DNA from: Bauldia sp. | GTDB taxonomy: Bacteria; Pseudomonadota; Alphaproteobacteria; Rhizobiales; Kaistiaceae | Direction: 5' to 3' | Assembly: GCA_037200845.1 (NCBI GenBank) | Contig: JBBCGQ010000001.1 | Span: forward strand, 2,802,237-2,866,236 | DNA length: 64,000 nt | In this document: in pieces, positions 37,104-46,336 of the stretch | Position numbering within the stretch: position 1 is the stretch's first letter | Layout: each line of letters begins with the position of its first letter | Made by a program: the position numbers and the translations under genes | The notes under the pieces: generated by a model | What the model saw: the letters and a program-made list of their open reading frames with translations, nothing else | Databases searched by the model: none | Told to the model about the DNA's origin: nothing

Positions 37104-38822
37104 TTGCTCGGGGGACTTCACCAGGGATGGCGTAGGGGGCGCTCGTTTGCGGGCCGCCTGAAATCGCGCGCCATAAGCCTCGCCCTCGGCCTCGCCCTTG
37201 CCAGTTTTGCCGTCGTCCACACCGACGCGACCCCCGAAGTCCTCTCCCTCAAGCTCTACAACATCCATACCCAGGAAAAGGGCACGTTCGTCTTCAAGCG
37301 TGGCGGCGTCTACGATCGCGCCGGCTTGCAGGCGCTGAACGAATTCCTCCGCGACTGGCGGAAGGATCGCCCGACCAACATGGACCCGCACCTGTTCGAC
37401 CTGATCTATCAGGTCTACCGCGCGTCGGGCTCGCAGGACTTCATCCACGTCGTGTGCGGCTTCCGCTCGCCGGAAACCAACGGCATGCTCCGCCGCCGTT
37501 CGAAGGGCGTCGCCGAGAACAGCCTGCACATGCAGGGCAAGGCGATGGATTTCTTCATCCCCGACGTGCCCCTGGCCAAGCTCCGCCAGATCGGCCTGCA
37601 GATGCAGACCGGCGGCGTCGGCTTCTACCCGACTTCGGGCTCGCCCTTCGTCCACATGGACACCGGCTCGGTGCGCCACTGGCCGCGCATGACGCGCCAG
37701 CAGCTCGTGCAGATCTTCCCGAACGGCCGCACCCTCTACATTCCCGCCGATGGCAAGCCGCTGCCGGGCTACGCCGAGGCGCTCGCCGAGTACAAGGCGC
37801 GCAAGGCCGCCGGCGGCGCCGTCGCGACCTTCGCCGTCGCCACCGCCGAGGCAGCCAAGCCGGTCAAGAACCCGGTCGCCAACGCCGCGCCGATCCAGCT
37901 CGCCTCCGCCGACGCGGCGGATGACGAGGACGACAGTATCGACGATGCGGCCCCCGCCGCTCCGGTCCGCAAGGCTGTCGCGGTCGCCGCTGCCGCCTAC
38001 GGCACCACGGCGATCCCGCTGCCGCGCCTCGCCCCGCGCCGCGACGCCATCGCGCCGGTCATTATCGCCGCTGCGGCCGCCGCCCCGGCGCCGGTCGAGA
38101 CGGCAAAGCCGACCTTCGTCGCGCTCGCGGCGCTCGCGCCGCGCGCCAACACGCTGAACCCCGAATTCGACTTCGGCTCGCCGCAGGACTGGTCGTCGCC
38201 GGCGGTGCCCGCCGCGCTCGCCAAGGCGATGGCCGAGCGTGACCAGCTTCGCCGCGGCGCCTCGCTGCCGATCCCGCCGACCGCGGTCGTCGCCACCATC
38301 GACGTGAGCCGTCCGCTGCGCGCCGAGGCTATCACCACCGCCGTGCTGCGTTCGAGCAACGCGCCGGTGCCGACGGTGCCGCGCGTCATGGCCTACGCCG
38401 AAGCCGAGCCGATGCCGCTTACCGGCGCCGTCCGCCCGAAGGTCGCCAGCGCCTTCGGCGGCGTGCCCCTGCCCCAGCTTCGCCCGCGTCCGGACGATGT
38501 CGGCGTGCGCGTCGCCGCGATCCGCCCGGTTGCCCGCCCGCGCATGGACGCTCCCGACCTGACCATGACCTCGCTCGACACGCAGGGCCTGCGCATGTGG
38601 ATGGCGCCGCAATCGACCCGCCAGAAGGGTTACGCCCTGCTCACCATGCCCGACTTCGGCCAGACGCCGGGCCTGTTCGACAAGCCGGCCGTGACCTTCG
38701 GCGCCGGCTTCTCGCGGACGGCCTATACCGACCTCCGCACCGACCGCTTCTCGGGCGCACTCGTCCAGCAGCCGAAGATGGTCGATCTCGAGGCCGAGCC
38801 GCTGATCGCTTCGATCCGGTAA
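37104..38822 (+). CDS. DUF882 (MepK/YcbK-like) peptidoglycan hydrolase with long tail
   Basis: A 572 aa membrane-anchored or exported protein. After a signal anchor (SRAISLALGLALASFAVVHT), residues about 45-215 form the M15-like DUF882 domain with metal ligands in SLHMQGKAMDFFIPD and FVHMDTGSVRHWP. In E. coli MepK (YcbK) cuts 3-3 cross-links and its gene lies beside ycbB, as here. The C-terminal ~350 residues are Ala/Pro/Val-rich, repetitive and of low complexity, far beyond the 182 aa E. coli protein. The start is uncertain: TTG at 37104 is the most likely one. A near-consensus CtrA site lies upstream. Confidence 0.85.
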   Translation: MLGGLHQGWRRGRSFAGRLKSRAISLALGLALASFAVVHTDATPEVLSLKLYNIHTQEKGTFVFKRGGVYDRAGLQALNEFLRDWRKDRPTNMDPHLFDLIYQVYRASGSQDFIHVVCGFRSPETNGMLRRRSKGVAENSLHMQGKAMDFFIPDVPLAKLRQIGLQMQTGGVGFYPTSGSPFVHMDTGSVRHWPRMTRQQLVQIFPNGRTLYIPADGKPLPGYAEALAEYKARKAAGGAVATFAVATAEAAKPVKNPVANAAPIQLASADAADDEDDSIDDAAPAAPVRKAVAVAAAAYGTTAIPLPRLAPRRDAIAPVIIAAAAAAPAPVETAKPTFVALAALAPRANTLNPEFDFGSPQDWSSPAVPAALAKAMAERDQLRRGASLPIPPTAVVATIDVSRPLRAEAITTAVLRSSNAPVPTVPRVMAYAEAEPMPLTGAVRPKVASAFGGVPLPQLRPRPDDVGVRVAAIRPVARPRMDAPDLTMTSLDTQGLRMWMAPQSTRQKGYALLTMPDFGQTPGLFDKPAVTFGAGFSRTAYTDLRTDRFSGALVQQPKMVDLEAEPLIASIR

Positions 38823-38850
38823 GGCACTCCGCTTCCTTCCTCACCCCCTC

Positions 38851-38960
38851 CGCTCATCCCCACGAAAGCGGGGATCCAAGCATGCGCGAAATCGGTGTGG
38901 CTTGGGACGCGCGGACTGTGCGCCCTCTATGCAGATCCCCGCTTTCGCGGGGATGAGCGG
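38851..38960. repeat. Inverted repeat of the TCATCCCC...GGGGATGA family
   Basis: The left arm starts CGCTCATCCCCACGAAAGCG and ends GGGGATC; the right arm begins GATCCCCGCTTTCGCGGGGA and ends TGAGCG. They match over about 25 of 26 positions with a ~58 bp loop. Related elements are at 54978-55106 and (half) 48768-48835. Confidence 0.8.
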
Positions 38961-38972
38961 GGTGGGTGGGAC

Positions 38973-39251
38973 CTACTCCGCCGCCTCGGCGACCACCATG
39001 CCCAGCGCGTGCATGTAGAGATCAAGCAGCGCCTCCTGCTCGGCGCGCTCGCTGGAGTCCTGTTTCCTGAGGCGCACGACGGTGCGGAGAATCTTGGTGT
39101 CGAAGCCGTTGCCCTTGGCCTCGGCGTAGACTTCCTTGATGTCCTCCGACAGCGCTGCCTTCTCTTCCTCCAGCCGCTCGATGCGCTCGACGATCGAGCG
39201 GAGCTGGTCCTTGGCGAAGGAAGCGGGATTGTTGTTGACGGCGGCGTCCAT
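38973..39251 (-). CDS. gapR: GapR-family DNA-binding protein (DUF2312)
   Basis: A 92 aa DUF2312 protein. In Caulobacter GapR binds AT-rich and overtwisted DNA ahead of replication and transcription and is essential. The fit is strong: [49 protein letters not shown], then [11 protein letters not shown]. The helical N-terminal coiled coil and the basic helix [12 protein letters not shown] that grips DNA are both seen. The ATG at 39251 has GAGG upstream. It is transcribed away from the N-formylglutamate amidohydrolase gene in a minus-strand pair. Confidence 0.93.
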   Translation of the reverse strand: MDAAVNNNPASFAKDQLRSIVERIERLEEEKAALSEDIKEVYAEAKGNGFDTKILRTVVRLRKQDSSERAEQEALLDLYMHALGMVVAEAAE

Positions 39252-39360
39252 CGGAACCTCGTGAAAATGCGCTGGCTGCAATGGACCGTTTGAAGCCCCT
39301 CGCACCCCCGAGGGTCAAGCGCGCGCCGGGCTTCTCCACCGGTTCCACCGCCAGCGAAAA

Positions 39361-40194
39361 TCAGTCGGATTTCGAGCCGAAATGCTGGACTTTGTGAATT
39401 GCCGGGTCGCGGTTGAGGATCGCCAGAATCGCCGCCAGCCGCGCCGTCCAGTCCGCCACGCCGGCATCGTCCGCGATGAGGTCCTGGCGCACCTCGATCA
39501 GCGCATGCGCGAGGCCCCGCTGCGTCGCATGGCGGTACATCGTGTCGCCGCCGAGCGCGCCGGCGTAGGGCTCGTTGTCGCCGACGATGAGCCCGGGGTC
39601 GGCGCGCAGCGCATCGATGAACGGAACCGCCAGGCGCGGATCGAGGTCCCACAGGATGCCCACCTGCCACGGCCGCGGCACACCCCGCCACACCGGCGTG
39701 AACGAGTGGACCGAGAAAAGCGCCGGCACGACGCCGCTCGCCATAGCCCGGTCGATCGCCGCCTCGATCGCCGCATGATACGGCCGGTGGAAGCGCGCGA
39801 TGCGGCGCTGGCGCTCGGCCTCATCGACGCCGGCGTTGCCCGGCACGACGGCGCCGTCGGAGAGCCGCATGATCAGGGTCGGATCGTCGTCGCCGCGGTT
39901 CGGATCGATGAGCAGGCGCGAGAAGGTCGATAGCACCGCCGGCACGCCGAGCGCCGCCGCCAGCCCGCGTGTCACCGCCGCGGCGCCGGGATCGTAGGCG
40001 ATGTGGCGCCGGAATTCGCCGGCCGGCAGGCCGAGGTCGCCGTATTCCGGCGGCAGCCGGTTCTCGGCGTGATCGCAGAGGAGCAGCAACCCCGACGCCG
40101 GATCGCCTTCGACGACGGTGAACGCCGGGTACGTCTCCCCCGCCCGTTCCATCGCCCCGCTCGCCCCCTGCTCCATCGCGGCTGACTGTATCAT
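39361..40194 (-). CDS. N-formylglutamate amidohydrolase family protein (first copy)
   Basis: A 277 aa hydrolase of the HutG/N-formylglutamate amidohydrolase family, which releases formate from N-formyl amino acids in histidine breakdown. Typical segments: LLLLCDHAENRLPPEYGDLGL, GVPAVLSTFSRLLIDPNRG, VHSFTPVW and GLAHALIEVRQDLIADDAG. The metal-binding pattern DHAEN/SVHSF is kept. Start candidates are ATG at 40194, 40176 and 40155; the conserved region begins after all of these. No hut genes are near. It is distant from the second copy at 53013. Confidence 0.85.
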   Translation of the reverse strand: MIQSAAMEQGASGAMERAGETYPAFTVVEGDPASGLLLLCDHAENRLPPEYGDLGLPAGEFRRHIAYDPGAAAVTRGLAAALGVPAVLSTFSRLLIDPNRGDDDPTLIMRLSDGAVVPGNAGVDEAERQRRIARFHRPYHAAIEAAIDRAMASGVVPALFSVHSFTPVWRGVPRPWQVGILWDLDPRLAVPFIDALRADPGLIVGDNEPYAGALGGDTMYRHATQRGLAHALIEVRQDLIADDAGVADWTARLAAILAILNRDPAIHKVQHFGSKSD

Positions 40195-40274
40195 CGGCGC
40201 CCGGTGCGCCAAGCCATGATGCCGCCGCCTTCCCCGGCGACTGGAGAACGGACGGCGCGGCCGTGCCCCTCGCG

Positions 40275-40303
40275 TTGACGAGGGCGCGGCTGCCGCGTCA
40301 TAA
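40275..40303 (+). promoter_or_regulatory. Promoter candidate for the DUF1036-pyk operon
   Basis: TTGACG (40275-40280), a 17-base spacer and TCATAA (40298-40303), about 60 bases before the GTG start at 40364. The -10 is weak. Confidence 0.45.
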
Positions 40304-40363
40304 GGGTGCCGGCCGTTTGCTGCGCCGTTTCAACCGGAAAGCGATTGGAAGTATCCCCGTTCC

Positions 40364-40939
40364 GTGGCCAGGCGACCGATCACCCAAGCATCATGGTACC
40401 GGCAGGCGGTCGTCATCGGCGCCGTCGGCATCGTCGTCATCCTCGGCGCGCTGGTCTTCTGGTGGCTGCAGGCTTCCGGCGGCAAGGACCAGGCCCAGGC
40501 GCGGCTGCTCTCCGGCACCAGCGACACGGTAGGCGTGTCCGGCGGCCAGTCGGACGCCTCGGCCCGCGGCCTGCGCCTGTGCAATCGCACGATCAGCCGC
40601 GTCGGCGTCGCCATCGGCTATAAGGAGAACAACCAGTGGATCACCGAAGGCTGGTGGAACGTCGGCAAGGATAGCTGCGAGACCCTGGTCGCCGGTGCGC
40701 TCGTGTCGCGCTTCTATTACATCTACGCCGTGGACTATGATCAGGGTGGCGTTTGGGGTGGCAAAGCCGCTATGTGCACGCGCGACAAGATGTTCACGAT
40801 CCGCGGCATCGAGGATTGCGTGGCGCGCGGCTATGAGCGCTCCGGCTTCTTCGAAGTCGACACCGGGGAACAGAAGAGCTGGACCGTGCAACTGACCGAA
40901 CCCGGTCAGAGCAGCGCCAGCACGGGAACGGGCGGCTGA
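40364..40939 (+). CDS. DUF1036 membrane-anchored protein
   Basis: A 191 aa protein with an N-terminal membrane anchor (AVVIGAVGIVVILGALVFWWL) and a periplasmic DUF1036 domain: LRLCNRTISRVGVAIGYKENNQWITEGWWNV, then RFYYIYAVDYDQGGVWGGKAAMCT and GYERSGFFEVDTGEQKSWTVQL. Cysteines in LRLCN, DSCE, AMCT and EDCV probably form disulfides. The function is unknown. The start is GTG at 40364. The stop overlaps the pyk start (TGATG). DUF1036-pyk coupling is commonly seen in Hyphomicrobiales. Confidence 0.88.
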   Translation: MARRPITQASWYRQAVVIGAVGIVVILGALVFWWLQASGGKDQAQARLLSGTSDTVGVSGGQSDASARGLRLCNRTISRVGVAIGYKENNQWITEGWWNVGKDSCETLVAGALVSRFYYIYAVDYDQGGVWGGKAAMCTRDKMFTIRGIEDCVARGYERSGFFEVDTGEQKSWTVQLTEPGQSSASTGTGG

Positions 40940-42366
40940 TGCGACGTACGCGCAAGGTAAAGATTCTGGCGACGCTTGGCCCCTCGTCGTCCGATAAGGC
41001 GACGATCAACAACCTGTTCCGCGCCGGCGCCGACGTTTTCCGCATCAACATGAGTCACACCGACCATGAGATGATGCGCCGCCTGGTCGGCACCATCCGT
41101 GAGGTCGAGAGCGAGAACGGCCGCCCGATCGGCATCCTTGCCGACCTGCAGGGACCGAAGCTGCGCATCGGCGCCTTCGCCGATCGCTCGGTGATCCTCA
41201 CCCCCGGCCAGATGTTCACGCTGGACTCCGACCCGACGCCCGGCACCGCCGAGCGCGTCGAGCTGCCCCACCCCGAAATCCTCGGCGCCCTCAAGCCCGG
41301 CCACCGCCTGCTGCTCGACGACGGCAAGGTGCGCCTGCGCGTTGTCGCCTGCACGCCGACCAGCGCGCTCGCCACCGTCGAGGTCGGCACCGTGCTGTCC
41401 AACCGCAAAGGCGTCAGCGTTCCCGATACGACTATCGACACCAAGGCGCTGACGCCGAAGGATCGCCTCGACCTCGACGCGGCGCTCGCCGCCGGCGTCG
41501 ACTGGATCGCGCTGTCGTTCATCCAGCGGCCCGAGGACGTGCTCGAGGTGCGCGAGATCGTCAAGGGCCGCGCCGGCATCCTCGCCAAGATCGAGAAGCC
41601 GCAGGCGGTCGAGCGGCTGACCGAGATCATTGTCGCCAGCGACGCGCTGATGGTCGCCCGCGGCGACCTCGGCGTCGAGATGCCGCTCGAACGCGTGCCC
41701 GGCATCCAGAAGCAGATCACCCGCGCCGCCCGCCGCGCCGGCAAGCCGGTGGTCGTAGCGACGCAGATGCTGGAATCGATGATCAGCGCGCCGACGCCGA
41801 CCCGCGCCGAAGTTTCCGACGTCGCCACCGCCGTCTTCGAAGGCGCCGACGCGATCATGCTGTCGGCCGAGTCGGCCTCGGGCGCCTACCCGGCCGAGGC
41901 GGTCGCCACGATGGACCGCATCGCCACCGAGGTGGAACGCGACCCCTATTACATCCAGATCCTGCGCGCCCAGCGCACCGAACCGGAAGCGACCGGCGAG
42001 GACGCCATCTCGGCCGCCGCCCGCCAGATCGCGGAGACCCTGAGCCTCGCCGCCATCTGCTCGTTCACCGCCAAGGGCGGCACCGCCATGCGCGCCGCCC
42101 GCGAGCGGCCGACGACGCCGATCGTCGCCATGTCGCCGGTCGAGGCGACGGCGCGGCGCCTGTCGATCGTATGGGGGCTGCACTGCGTGGTCGGAGAGGA
42201 GCGCGACGACGTCGACGGCATGGTCGATCGCGCCTGCGAGATCGCCGAGAGCGAGGGCTTCGCCAAGCCCGGCGAGCGCATCATCATCACCGCCGGCCTG
42301 CCGCTCGGCACCCCCGGCGCGACCAACATGCTGCGCATCGCCAAGGTCGGATCGAGCAACAGTTGA
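40939..42366 (+). CDS. pyk: Pyruvate kinase
   Basis: Transfers phosphate from phosphoenolpyruvate to ADP, the last step of glycolysis; 475 aa. The family is unmistakable: KILATLGPSSSDKATINNLFRAGADVFRINMSH at the start, the catalytic Lys in ILAKIEKPQAVERL, and ARGDLGVEMPLERVPGIQKQ. The C-terminal allosteric domain is present (LAAICSFTAKGGTAMRAARERP). It starts in the stop of the DUF1036 gene, so translation is coupled. A minus-strand TPR gene is convergent 6 bp after the stop. Confidence 0.97.
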   Translation: MRRTRKVKILATLGPSSSDKATINNLFRAGADVFRINMSHTDHEMMRRLVGTIREVESENGRPIGILADLQGPKLRIGAFADRSVILTPGQMFTLDSDPTPGTAERVELPHPEILGALKPGHRLLLDDGKVRLRVVACTPTSALATVEVGTVLSNRKGVSVPDTTIDTKALTPKDRLDLDAALAAGVDWIALSFIQRPEDVLEVREIVKGRAGILAKIEKPQAVERLTEIIVASDALMVARGDLGVEMPLERVPGIQKQITRAARRAGKPVVVATQMLESMISAPTPTRAEVSDVATAVFEGADAIMLSAESASGAYPAEAVATMDRIATEVERDPYYIQILRAQRTEPEATGEDAISAAARQIAETLSLAAICSFTAKGGTAMRAARERPTTPIVAMSPVEATARRLSIVWGLHCVVGEERDDVDGMVDRACEIAESEGFAKPGERIIITAGLPLGTPGATNMLRIAKVGSSNS

Positions 42367-42372
42367 AGGCGA

Positions 42373-42960
42373 TCAGAGCGCCTTGCTGATCTCGTCCTTG
42401 AGTTCCTCGATCACTTCCTTGCCGTTGTTGATCACCGGATCGACCTGGTAGGCGCGCTCGAAGGCCTCCAGCGCGCGCTGCTTGTCGCCGAGCTTGATCA
42501 TGATCATGCCGAGCCCGGCGAGCGCGCCGAAATGGCGCGGCTCGAGTTGCAGCGTCTTCTGGATGTCGGCCAGCGATTTGTCGTAGGCGTCGATCATATA
42601 ATAAACGGTGGCGCGCTTGTTCCAGCCTTCGACGTAGTTCGGGTCGCGCGCGATGACCTGGTCGAGATAACCGAAGGCCTGGTTGAGCACGCCGGTCCCC
42701 ATGGCGACCATCGCCTTGCGCATCAGCAGATCGATTTCGGGATCGCCCGACTGCAGCCACTCGTCGACGATCTGTCCTTCAACGACCTTGCCCTGCTCGA
42801 CCGAAGGCGCCGCATGCAGCTCGGCAAACAGCGCATCGAGATGCGCGGCCTTGCCGTCCGTTGCGGTGGCTGGAGCGTCGGTCGATGGCGCGGCGGCCAA
42901 TGCGGTCGTGGCGACGAAAACCAGAAGGAAGGCGGCGGCGATCTGCGCTCTCATTCCCAT
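42373..42960 (-). CDS. Exported TPR protein, paralogue 1
   Basis: A 195 aa protein with a signal peptide (MRAQIAAAFLLVFVATTALAAA). The mature part is a helical N-terminal segment (HLDALFAELHAAPSVEQGKVVEGQIVDEWL) followed by three TPR-like repeats (LNQAFGYLDQVIARDPNYVEGWNKRATVYYMIDAYDKSLADIQKTLQLEPRHFGALAGLGMIMIKLGDKQRALEAFERAYQVDP). It is a close paralogue of the next gene, 53 bp upstream, which is plainly a tandem duplication. Probably a periplasmic protein-binding scaffold; the partner is unknown. Confidence 0.85.
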   Translation of the reverse strand: MGMRAQIAAAFLLVFVATTALAAAPSTDAPATATDGKAAHLDALFAELHAAPSVEQGKVVEGQIVDEWLQSGDPEIDLLMRKAMVAMGTGVLNQAFGYLDQVIARDPNYVEGWNKRATVYYMIDAYDKSLADIQKTLQLEPRHFGALAGLGMIMIKLGDKQRALEAFERAYQVDPVINNGKEVIEELKDEISKAL

Positions 42961-43013
42961 GCCTCCAGGCTAAGGAACGCGGAACCGGCGTCAAAACAAA
43001 CGAGCGTTACCGG

Positions 43014-43682
43014 CTAGAGGTTCCGGCCGTCGACGCCCTTGCCGGAAAGCTCGTCGATCTGCTTCTGCACGGTCTCGAGATGCGGATCGAGGACGATGAC
43101 CTTGCGGTAGACTTCCAGCGCCCGCTTGTCCTCGCCGACCTCGCGCAGAATCGTGCCGAGGCCGGTCAGCGCGCCGAAGTGGCGCGGCTCGAGCTTCAGC
43201 GTCTCCTCGATGTCGGCAAGCGCGCGGCCGTAGTCTTCGCGAAGGTAATAGACCGTCGCCCGCGTGTTCCAGCCTTCGACGTAGTCCGGCTTCAGCGTCA
43301 GGATGCGGTCAAGGTAGTCGAGCGCGAGCGGATAGTTCTTGTCCTTCACCGCCTGCTGCGCCCACTCCATCAGCAGGTCGACGGTGTCGCTGCCGGACTT
43401 CAGCCACAGCTCGGCGATCATGGCTTCGGTGGATTGGGCGGAGGCCTCGTCCTTGGCGGTGCGCAGCAGCTCGAACAGCGAGTCGAGCTGCTCGGCGCGC
43501 GTCGGCTTCTTCGCGTCCTGCGGCGCCTCGCGGGCGCTGGCGGTAGAAGTAGTGTCGGTGGCAGCGGGCGCCGGATCGCCGACGCGGCCGTCTTCCTTGG
43601 GTGGATCGGCGGCGAGCACCACCCTCCCCGGCAGGAAGCCGAAGGCAAGCGTGGCGGCGAGGACCGCGACGGGAATCCGCAT
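43014..43682 (-). CDS. Exported TPR protein, paralogue 2
   Basis: A 222 aa protein with a signal peptide (MRIPVAVLAATLAFGFLPGRVVLA). A Thr/Ala/Pro linker of ~40 residues is followed by the same plan as its neighbour: LDSLFELLRTAKDEASAQSTEAMIAELWLKSG, then TPRs with LDYLDRILTLKPDYVEGWNTRATVYYLREDYGRALADIEETLKLEPRHFGALTGLGTILREVGEDKRALEVYRKV. The shared YVEGWN.RATVYY and EPRHFGAL.GLG stretches show a recent tandem duplication. I chose the ATG at 43682. It ends 53 bp before the first copy starts. Confidence 0.85.
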   Translation of the reverse strand: MRIPVAVLAATLAFGFLPGRVVLAADPPKEDGRVGDPAPAATDTTSTASAREAPQDAKKPTRAEQLDSLFELLRTAKDEASAQSTEAMIAELWLKSGSDTVDLLMEWAQQAVKDKNYPLALDYLDRILTLKPDYVEGWNTRATVYYLREDYGRALADIEETLKLEPRHFGALTGLGTILREVGEDKRALEVYRKVIVLDPHLETVQKQIDELSGKGVDGRNL

Positions 43683-43745
43683 GGAGAGAAAGATAGGCCG
43701 GCTACCCCGGCCCGTCAAAACCAGCCCAAAGAGCCACCGACGGCC

Positions 43746-43871
43746 TTAGCCCTGGCGCGCCTTAAAGCGGCGGTTGGTCTTGTTGATGATGTAGACCCGG
43801 CCCTTGCGGCGGACGAGGCGGTTGCCACGGTGGCGCGCGCGGAGCGAACGGAGCGAGTTGCGGATCTTCAT
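43746..43871 (-). CDS. rpmJ: 50S ribosomal protein L36
   Basis: A 41 aa ribosomal protein: [19 protein letters not shown], then [22 protein letters not shown]. It has no cysteine or histidine zinc site, so it is the zinc-free (C-minus) type usual in this class. A TTGACA-N17-TATTTT promoter precedes it at 43935-43963. It is transcribed toward, but separate from, the TPR genes. Confidence 0.96.
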   Translation of the reverse strand: MKIRNSLRSLRARHRGNRLVRRKGRVYIINKTNRRFKARQG

Positions 43872-43934
43872 CGGGGCCAACAAGTGCTGGAAATGGAAGG
43901 GCGCGGGAAAATGCCCGCGCCTCGATTGGCGCGG

Positions 43935-43963
43935 AAAATATGGAGGTCGCGCCGGGGTGTCAA
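43935..43963 (-). promoter_or_regulatory. Promoter for rpmJ
   Basis: On the minus strand TTGACA (43963-43958), 17 bases and TATTTT (43940-43935): a consensus -35 with exact spacing, 64 bases before the rpmJ start. The rest of the 240 bp gap to the polyamine-transport gene shows no further clear element. Confidence 0.78.
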
Positions 43964-44111
43964 GATAAGTCGCAAAGCCCCGGTTTGCCCAAGGTCTGCC
44001 TCGTTTGTGTATTGCAGAGCGTAGGGCGCCGGGGCACACTTTGCCGCAGTCACCCCGGTCTTTAGGAGAACATTCCAGAAATTCTCCGGCCGGCGGAGAG
44101 GGAGACAATAC

Positions 44112-45269
44112 ATGCGTAATGTCATGAGGATGGCGACCGCCAGCGTGGTCGCCCTGTCGTTCGCGTGGGCAATTCCGGTGAACGCCGCTGAGATGACCAA
44201 GGTCGGTCCCGGCGAGGGCGAGGTCGATATCGTCGCGTGGGCCGGCTACATCGAACGCGGCGACAGCGACAAGACGGTCGATTGGGTCACGGATTTCGAG
44301 ACGGAGACCGGCTGCAAAGTCAACGTCAAGATCGCCGGCACTTCCGACGAGATGGTGACGCTGATGAACGGCGGCGGCATCGATCTCGCCACCGCGTCCG
44401 GCGACGCCAGCCTGCGCCTCATCGCCGGCAACACCGTGCAGGCGGTGAATCTCGATCTCATCCCGAGTTTCAAGAACGTCGACGAGCGCCTGCAGAATGG
44501 CGCCTGGTATACGATCGACAGCAAGCACTACGGCGTGCCCTACCAGTGGGGGCCGAATGTGCTGATGTACAACACGAACGTCTTCAAGGAAGCGCCGACG
44601 TCGTGGAGCACGGTTTTCGAGGCACAGGACTTCCCGGACGGCAAGCCCAACAAGGGCCGCATCCAGGATTACGGCGGCCCGATCTACATCGCCGACGCCG
44701 CGCTCTACCTCGCCAAGAAAAATCCTGAGCTCGGCATCAAGGATCCGTACGAGCTGACGGAAGCCCAGTACAAGGCCGCGACCGATCTGCTGCGCGCCCA
44801 GCACCCGCTGGTCCAGCGCTATTGGCATGACGCGACCCAGCAGGTGGACGACTTCACCAACGAGGGCGTGGTCGCCGCGACCTCGTGGCCGTACCAGGCG
44901 AACCTGCTGATCGCCAACAAGCAGCCGATCGCCTCGGTCATCCCGGACGAAGGTTCCACCGGCTGGTCCGACACCACGATGATGCACGCCAAGGCGCCGC
45001 ATCCGAACTGCGCCTACCTCTGGATGGAGCATTCGCTGCAGCCGAAGGTGCAGGGCGACGTCGCTTACTGGTTCGGCTCGGTGCCGGTGGTGCCCGCCGC
45101 GTGCAAGGGCAACGCGCTGCTGACCGACTCCGGTTGCGCGGCGAATGGCGTCGACAACTTCGACAAGCTCGCGTTCTGGAAGACGCCGGTCGCCAAGTGC
45201 GACCAGGGCACCTGCGTCCCCTACTCGCGCTGGGCGACCGACTGGGTCGCGATCGTCGGGGGACAATAG
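44112..45269 (+). CDS. Polyamine-type ABC transporter substrate-binding protein
   Basis: A periplasmic solute-binding protein of the spermidine/putrescine (PotD/PotF) family, 385 aa. A signal peptide ([19 protein letters not shown]) is followed by [31 protein letters not shown], the [19 protein letters not shown] strand, [26 protein letters not shown], and the [22 protein letters not shown] tail. GGGAGACAATAC precedes the ATG. The next three genes plus aminobutyraldehyde dehydrogenase support putrescine as the likely ligand. Confidence 0.9.
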   Translation: MRNVMRMATASVVALSFAWAIPVNAAEMTKVGPGEGEVDIVAWAGYIERGDSDKTVDWVTDFETETGCKVNVKIAGTSDEMVTLMNGGGIDLATASGDASLRLIAGNTVQAVNLDLIPSFKNVDERLQNGAWYTIDSKHYGVPYQWGPNVLMYNTNVFKEAPTSWSTVFEAQDFPDGKPNKGRIQDYGGPIYIADAALYLAKKNPELGIKDPYELTEAQYKAATDLLRAQHPLVQRYWHDATQQVDDFTNEGVVAATSWPYQANLLIANKQPIASVIPDEGSTGWSDTTMMHAKAPHPNCAYLWMEHSLQPKVQGDVAYWFGSVPVVPAACKGNALLTDSGCAANGVDNFDKLAFWKTPVAKCDQGTCVPYSRWATDWVAIVGGQ

Positions 45270-45316
45270 GCCGATGGCGTAACGCCAAAAATCCGGCGGC
45301 GGGCTATGCTTCTCTA

Positions 45317-46336
45317 ATGAGCACCAACGCGCCCGCCGCCGTTTCCTTTTCCGGCGTCGCCCGCCACTTCGGCCCGGTGAAGGCGGTCGACAATCTCGAC
45401 CTCGACATCGCGCCGGGCGAATTCTTCGCCATGCTCGGACCCTCCGGCTCCGGCAAGACGACGTGCCTCCGCCTCATCGCCGGCTTCGAGCAGCCGACGG
45501 CGGGCGCAATCGCGATCTTCGGCGAGCCGGTCGCGGGCGTCCCCGCCTACCGCCGGCCGGTCAACACCGTCTTCCAGGACTACGCCCTCTTCCCGCACAT
45601 GAATGTGCTTGCCAACGTCTGCTACGGCCTCGCCATCCGCGGCATGGCGCGCGGCGAGCGCGAGAAGCTCGGCCGCGAAGCCCTCGCGCTGGTGAAGCTG
45701 GCGGGCATGGAAGAACGCCGCCCGGCTCAGCTTTCCGGCGGCCAGCGCCAGCGCGTCGCGCTCGCCCGCGCGCTGGTCGTGCGGCCGAAGGTGCTGCTGC
45801 TCGACGAGCCGCTCGGCGCCCTCGATCTGAAGCTCCGCGAGGAGATGCAGGGCGAATTGAAGGGCCTGCACCGCACCCTCAGCCTCACCTTCGTCTTCGT
45901 TACCCACGACCAGGGCGAGGCGCTGTCGATGGCCGACCGCGTCGCCGTCTTCAACGAGGGCAGCATCATCCAGGTCGGCTCGCCGGAGGACGTCTACGAG
46001 CGCCCGCGCACCCGCTTCGTCGCCGACTTCGTCGGCGGCTCCAACGTCATCGAACCGGCGACCACCGGCGCGTGGATCGGCACGGCGCGCGCCGCGAGCC
46101 TGCGCCCTGAGAAAATCGCGCTCGCCGGCGACTCGACGCCGGCCGATGCGGTCATCGTCGAAGGCACCGTCGGCGAGGTCCTCTATCATGGCGCCATGCG
46201 CCGCATAGAAGTGAACACCGATGCCGGCCCGCTGGTCGCCGCCGTCAGCGCCTCGGCCGGAGGCACCGCAACGCCCGGCGGCCGCGTCCGCCTCGCCTTC
46301 CCGCGCTCCGCGCTCCACCTGATGGACGGGCCGTGA
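45317..46336 (+). CDS. potA: Polyamine ABC transporter ATP-binding protein
   Basis: The ATPase of the uptake system, 339 aa. Walker [10 protein letters not shown] (about residues 40-48), the signature [15 protein letters not shown], Walker [14 protein letters not shown] and the switch histidine in VFVTHDQ are intact. The C-terminal TOBE-type regulatory domain ([26 protein letters not shown]) is present. The start is ATG 45317. Its stop overlaps the next start as GTGA. Confidence 0.95.
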   Translation: MSTNAPAAVSFSGVARHFGPVKAVDNLDLDIAPGEFFAMLGPSGSGKTTCLRLIAGFEQPTAGAIAIFGEPVAGVPAYRRPVNTVFQDYALFPHMNVLANVCYGLAIRGMARGEREKLGREALALVKLAGMEERRPAQLSGGQRQRVALARALVVRPKVLLLDEPLGALDLKLREEMQGELKGLHRTLSLTFVFVTHDQGEALSMADRVAVFNEGSIIQVGSPEDVYERPRTRFVADFVGGSNVIEPATTGAWIGTARAASLRPEKIALAGDSTPADAVIVEGTVGEVLYHGAMRRIEVNTDAGPLVAAVSASAGGTATPGGRVRLAFPRSALHLMDGP

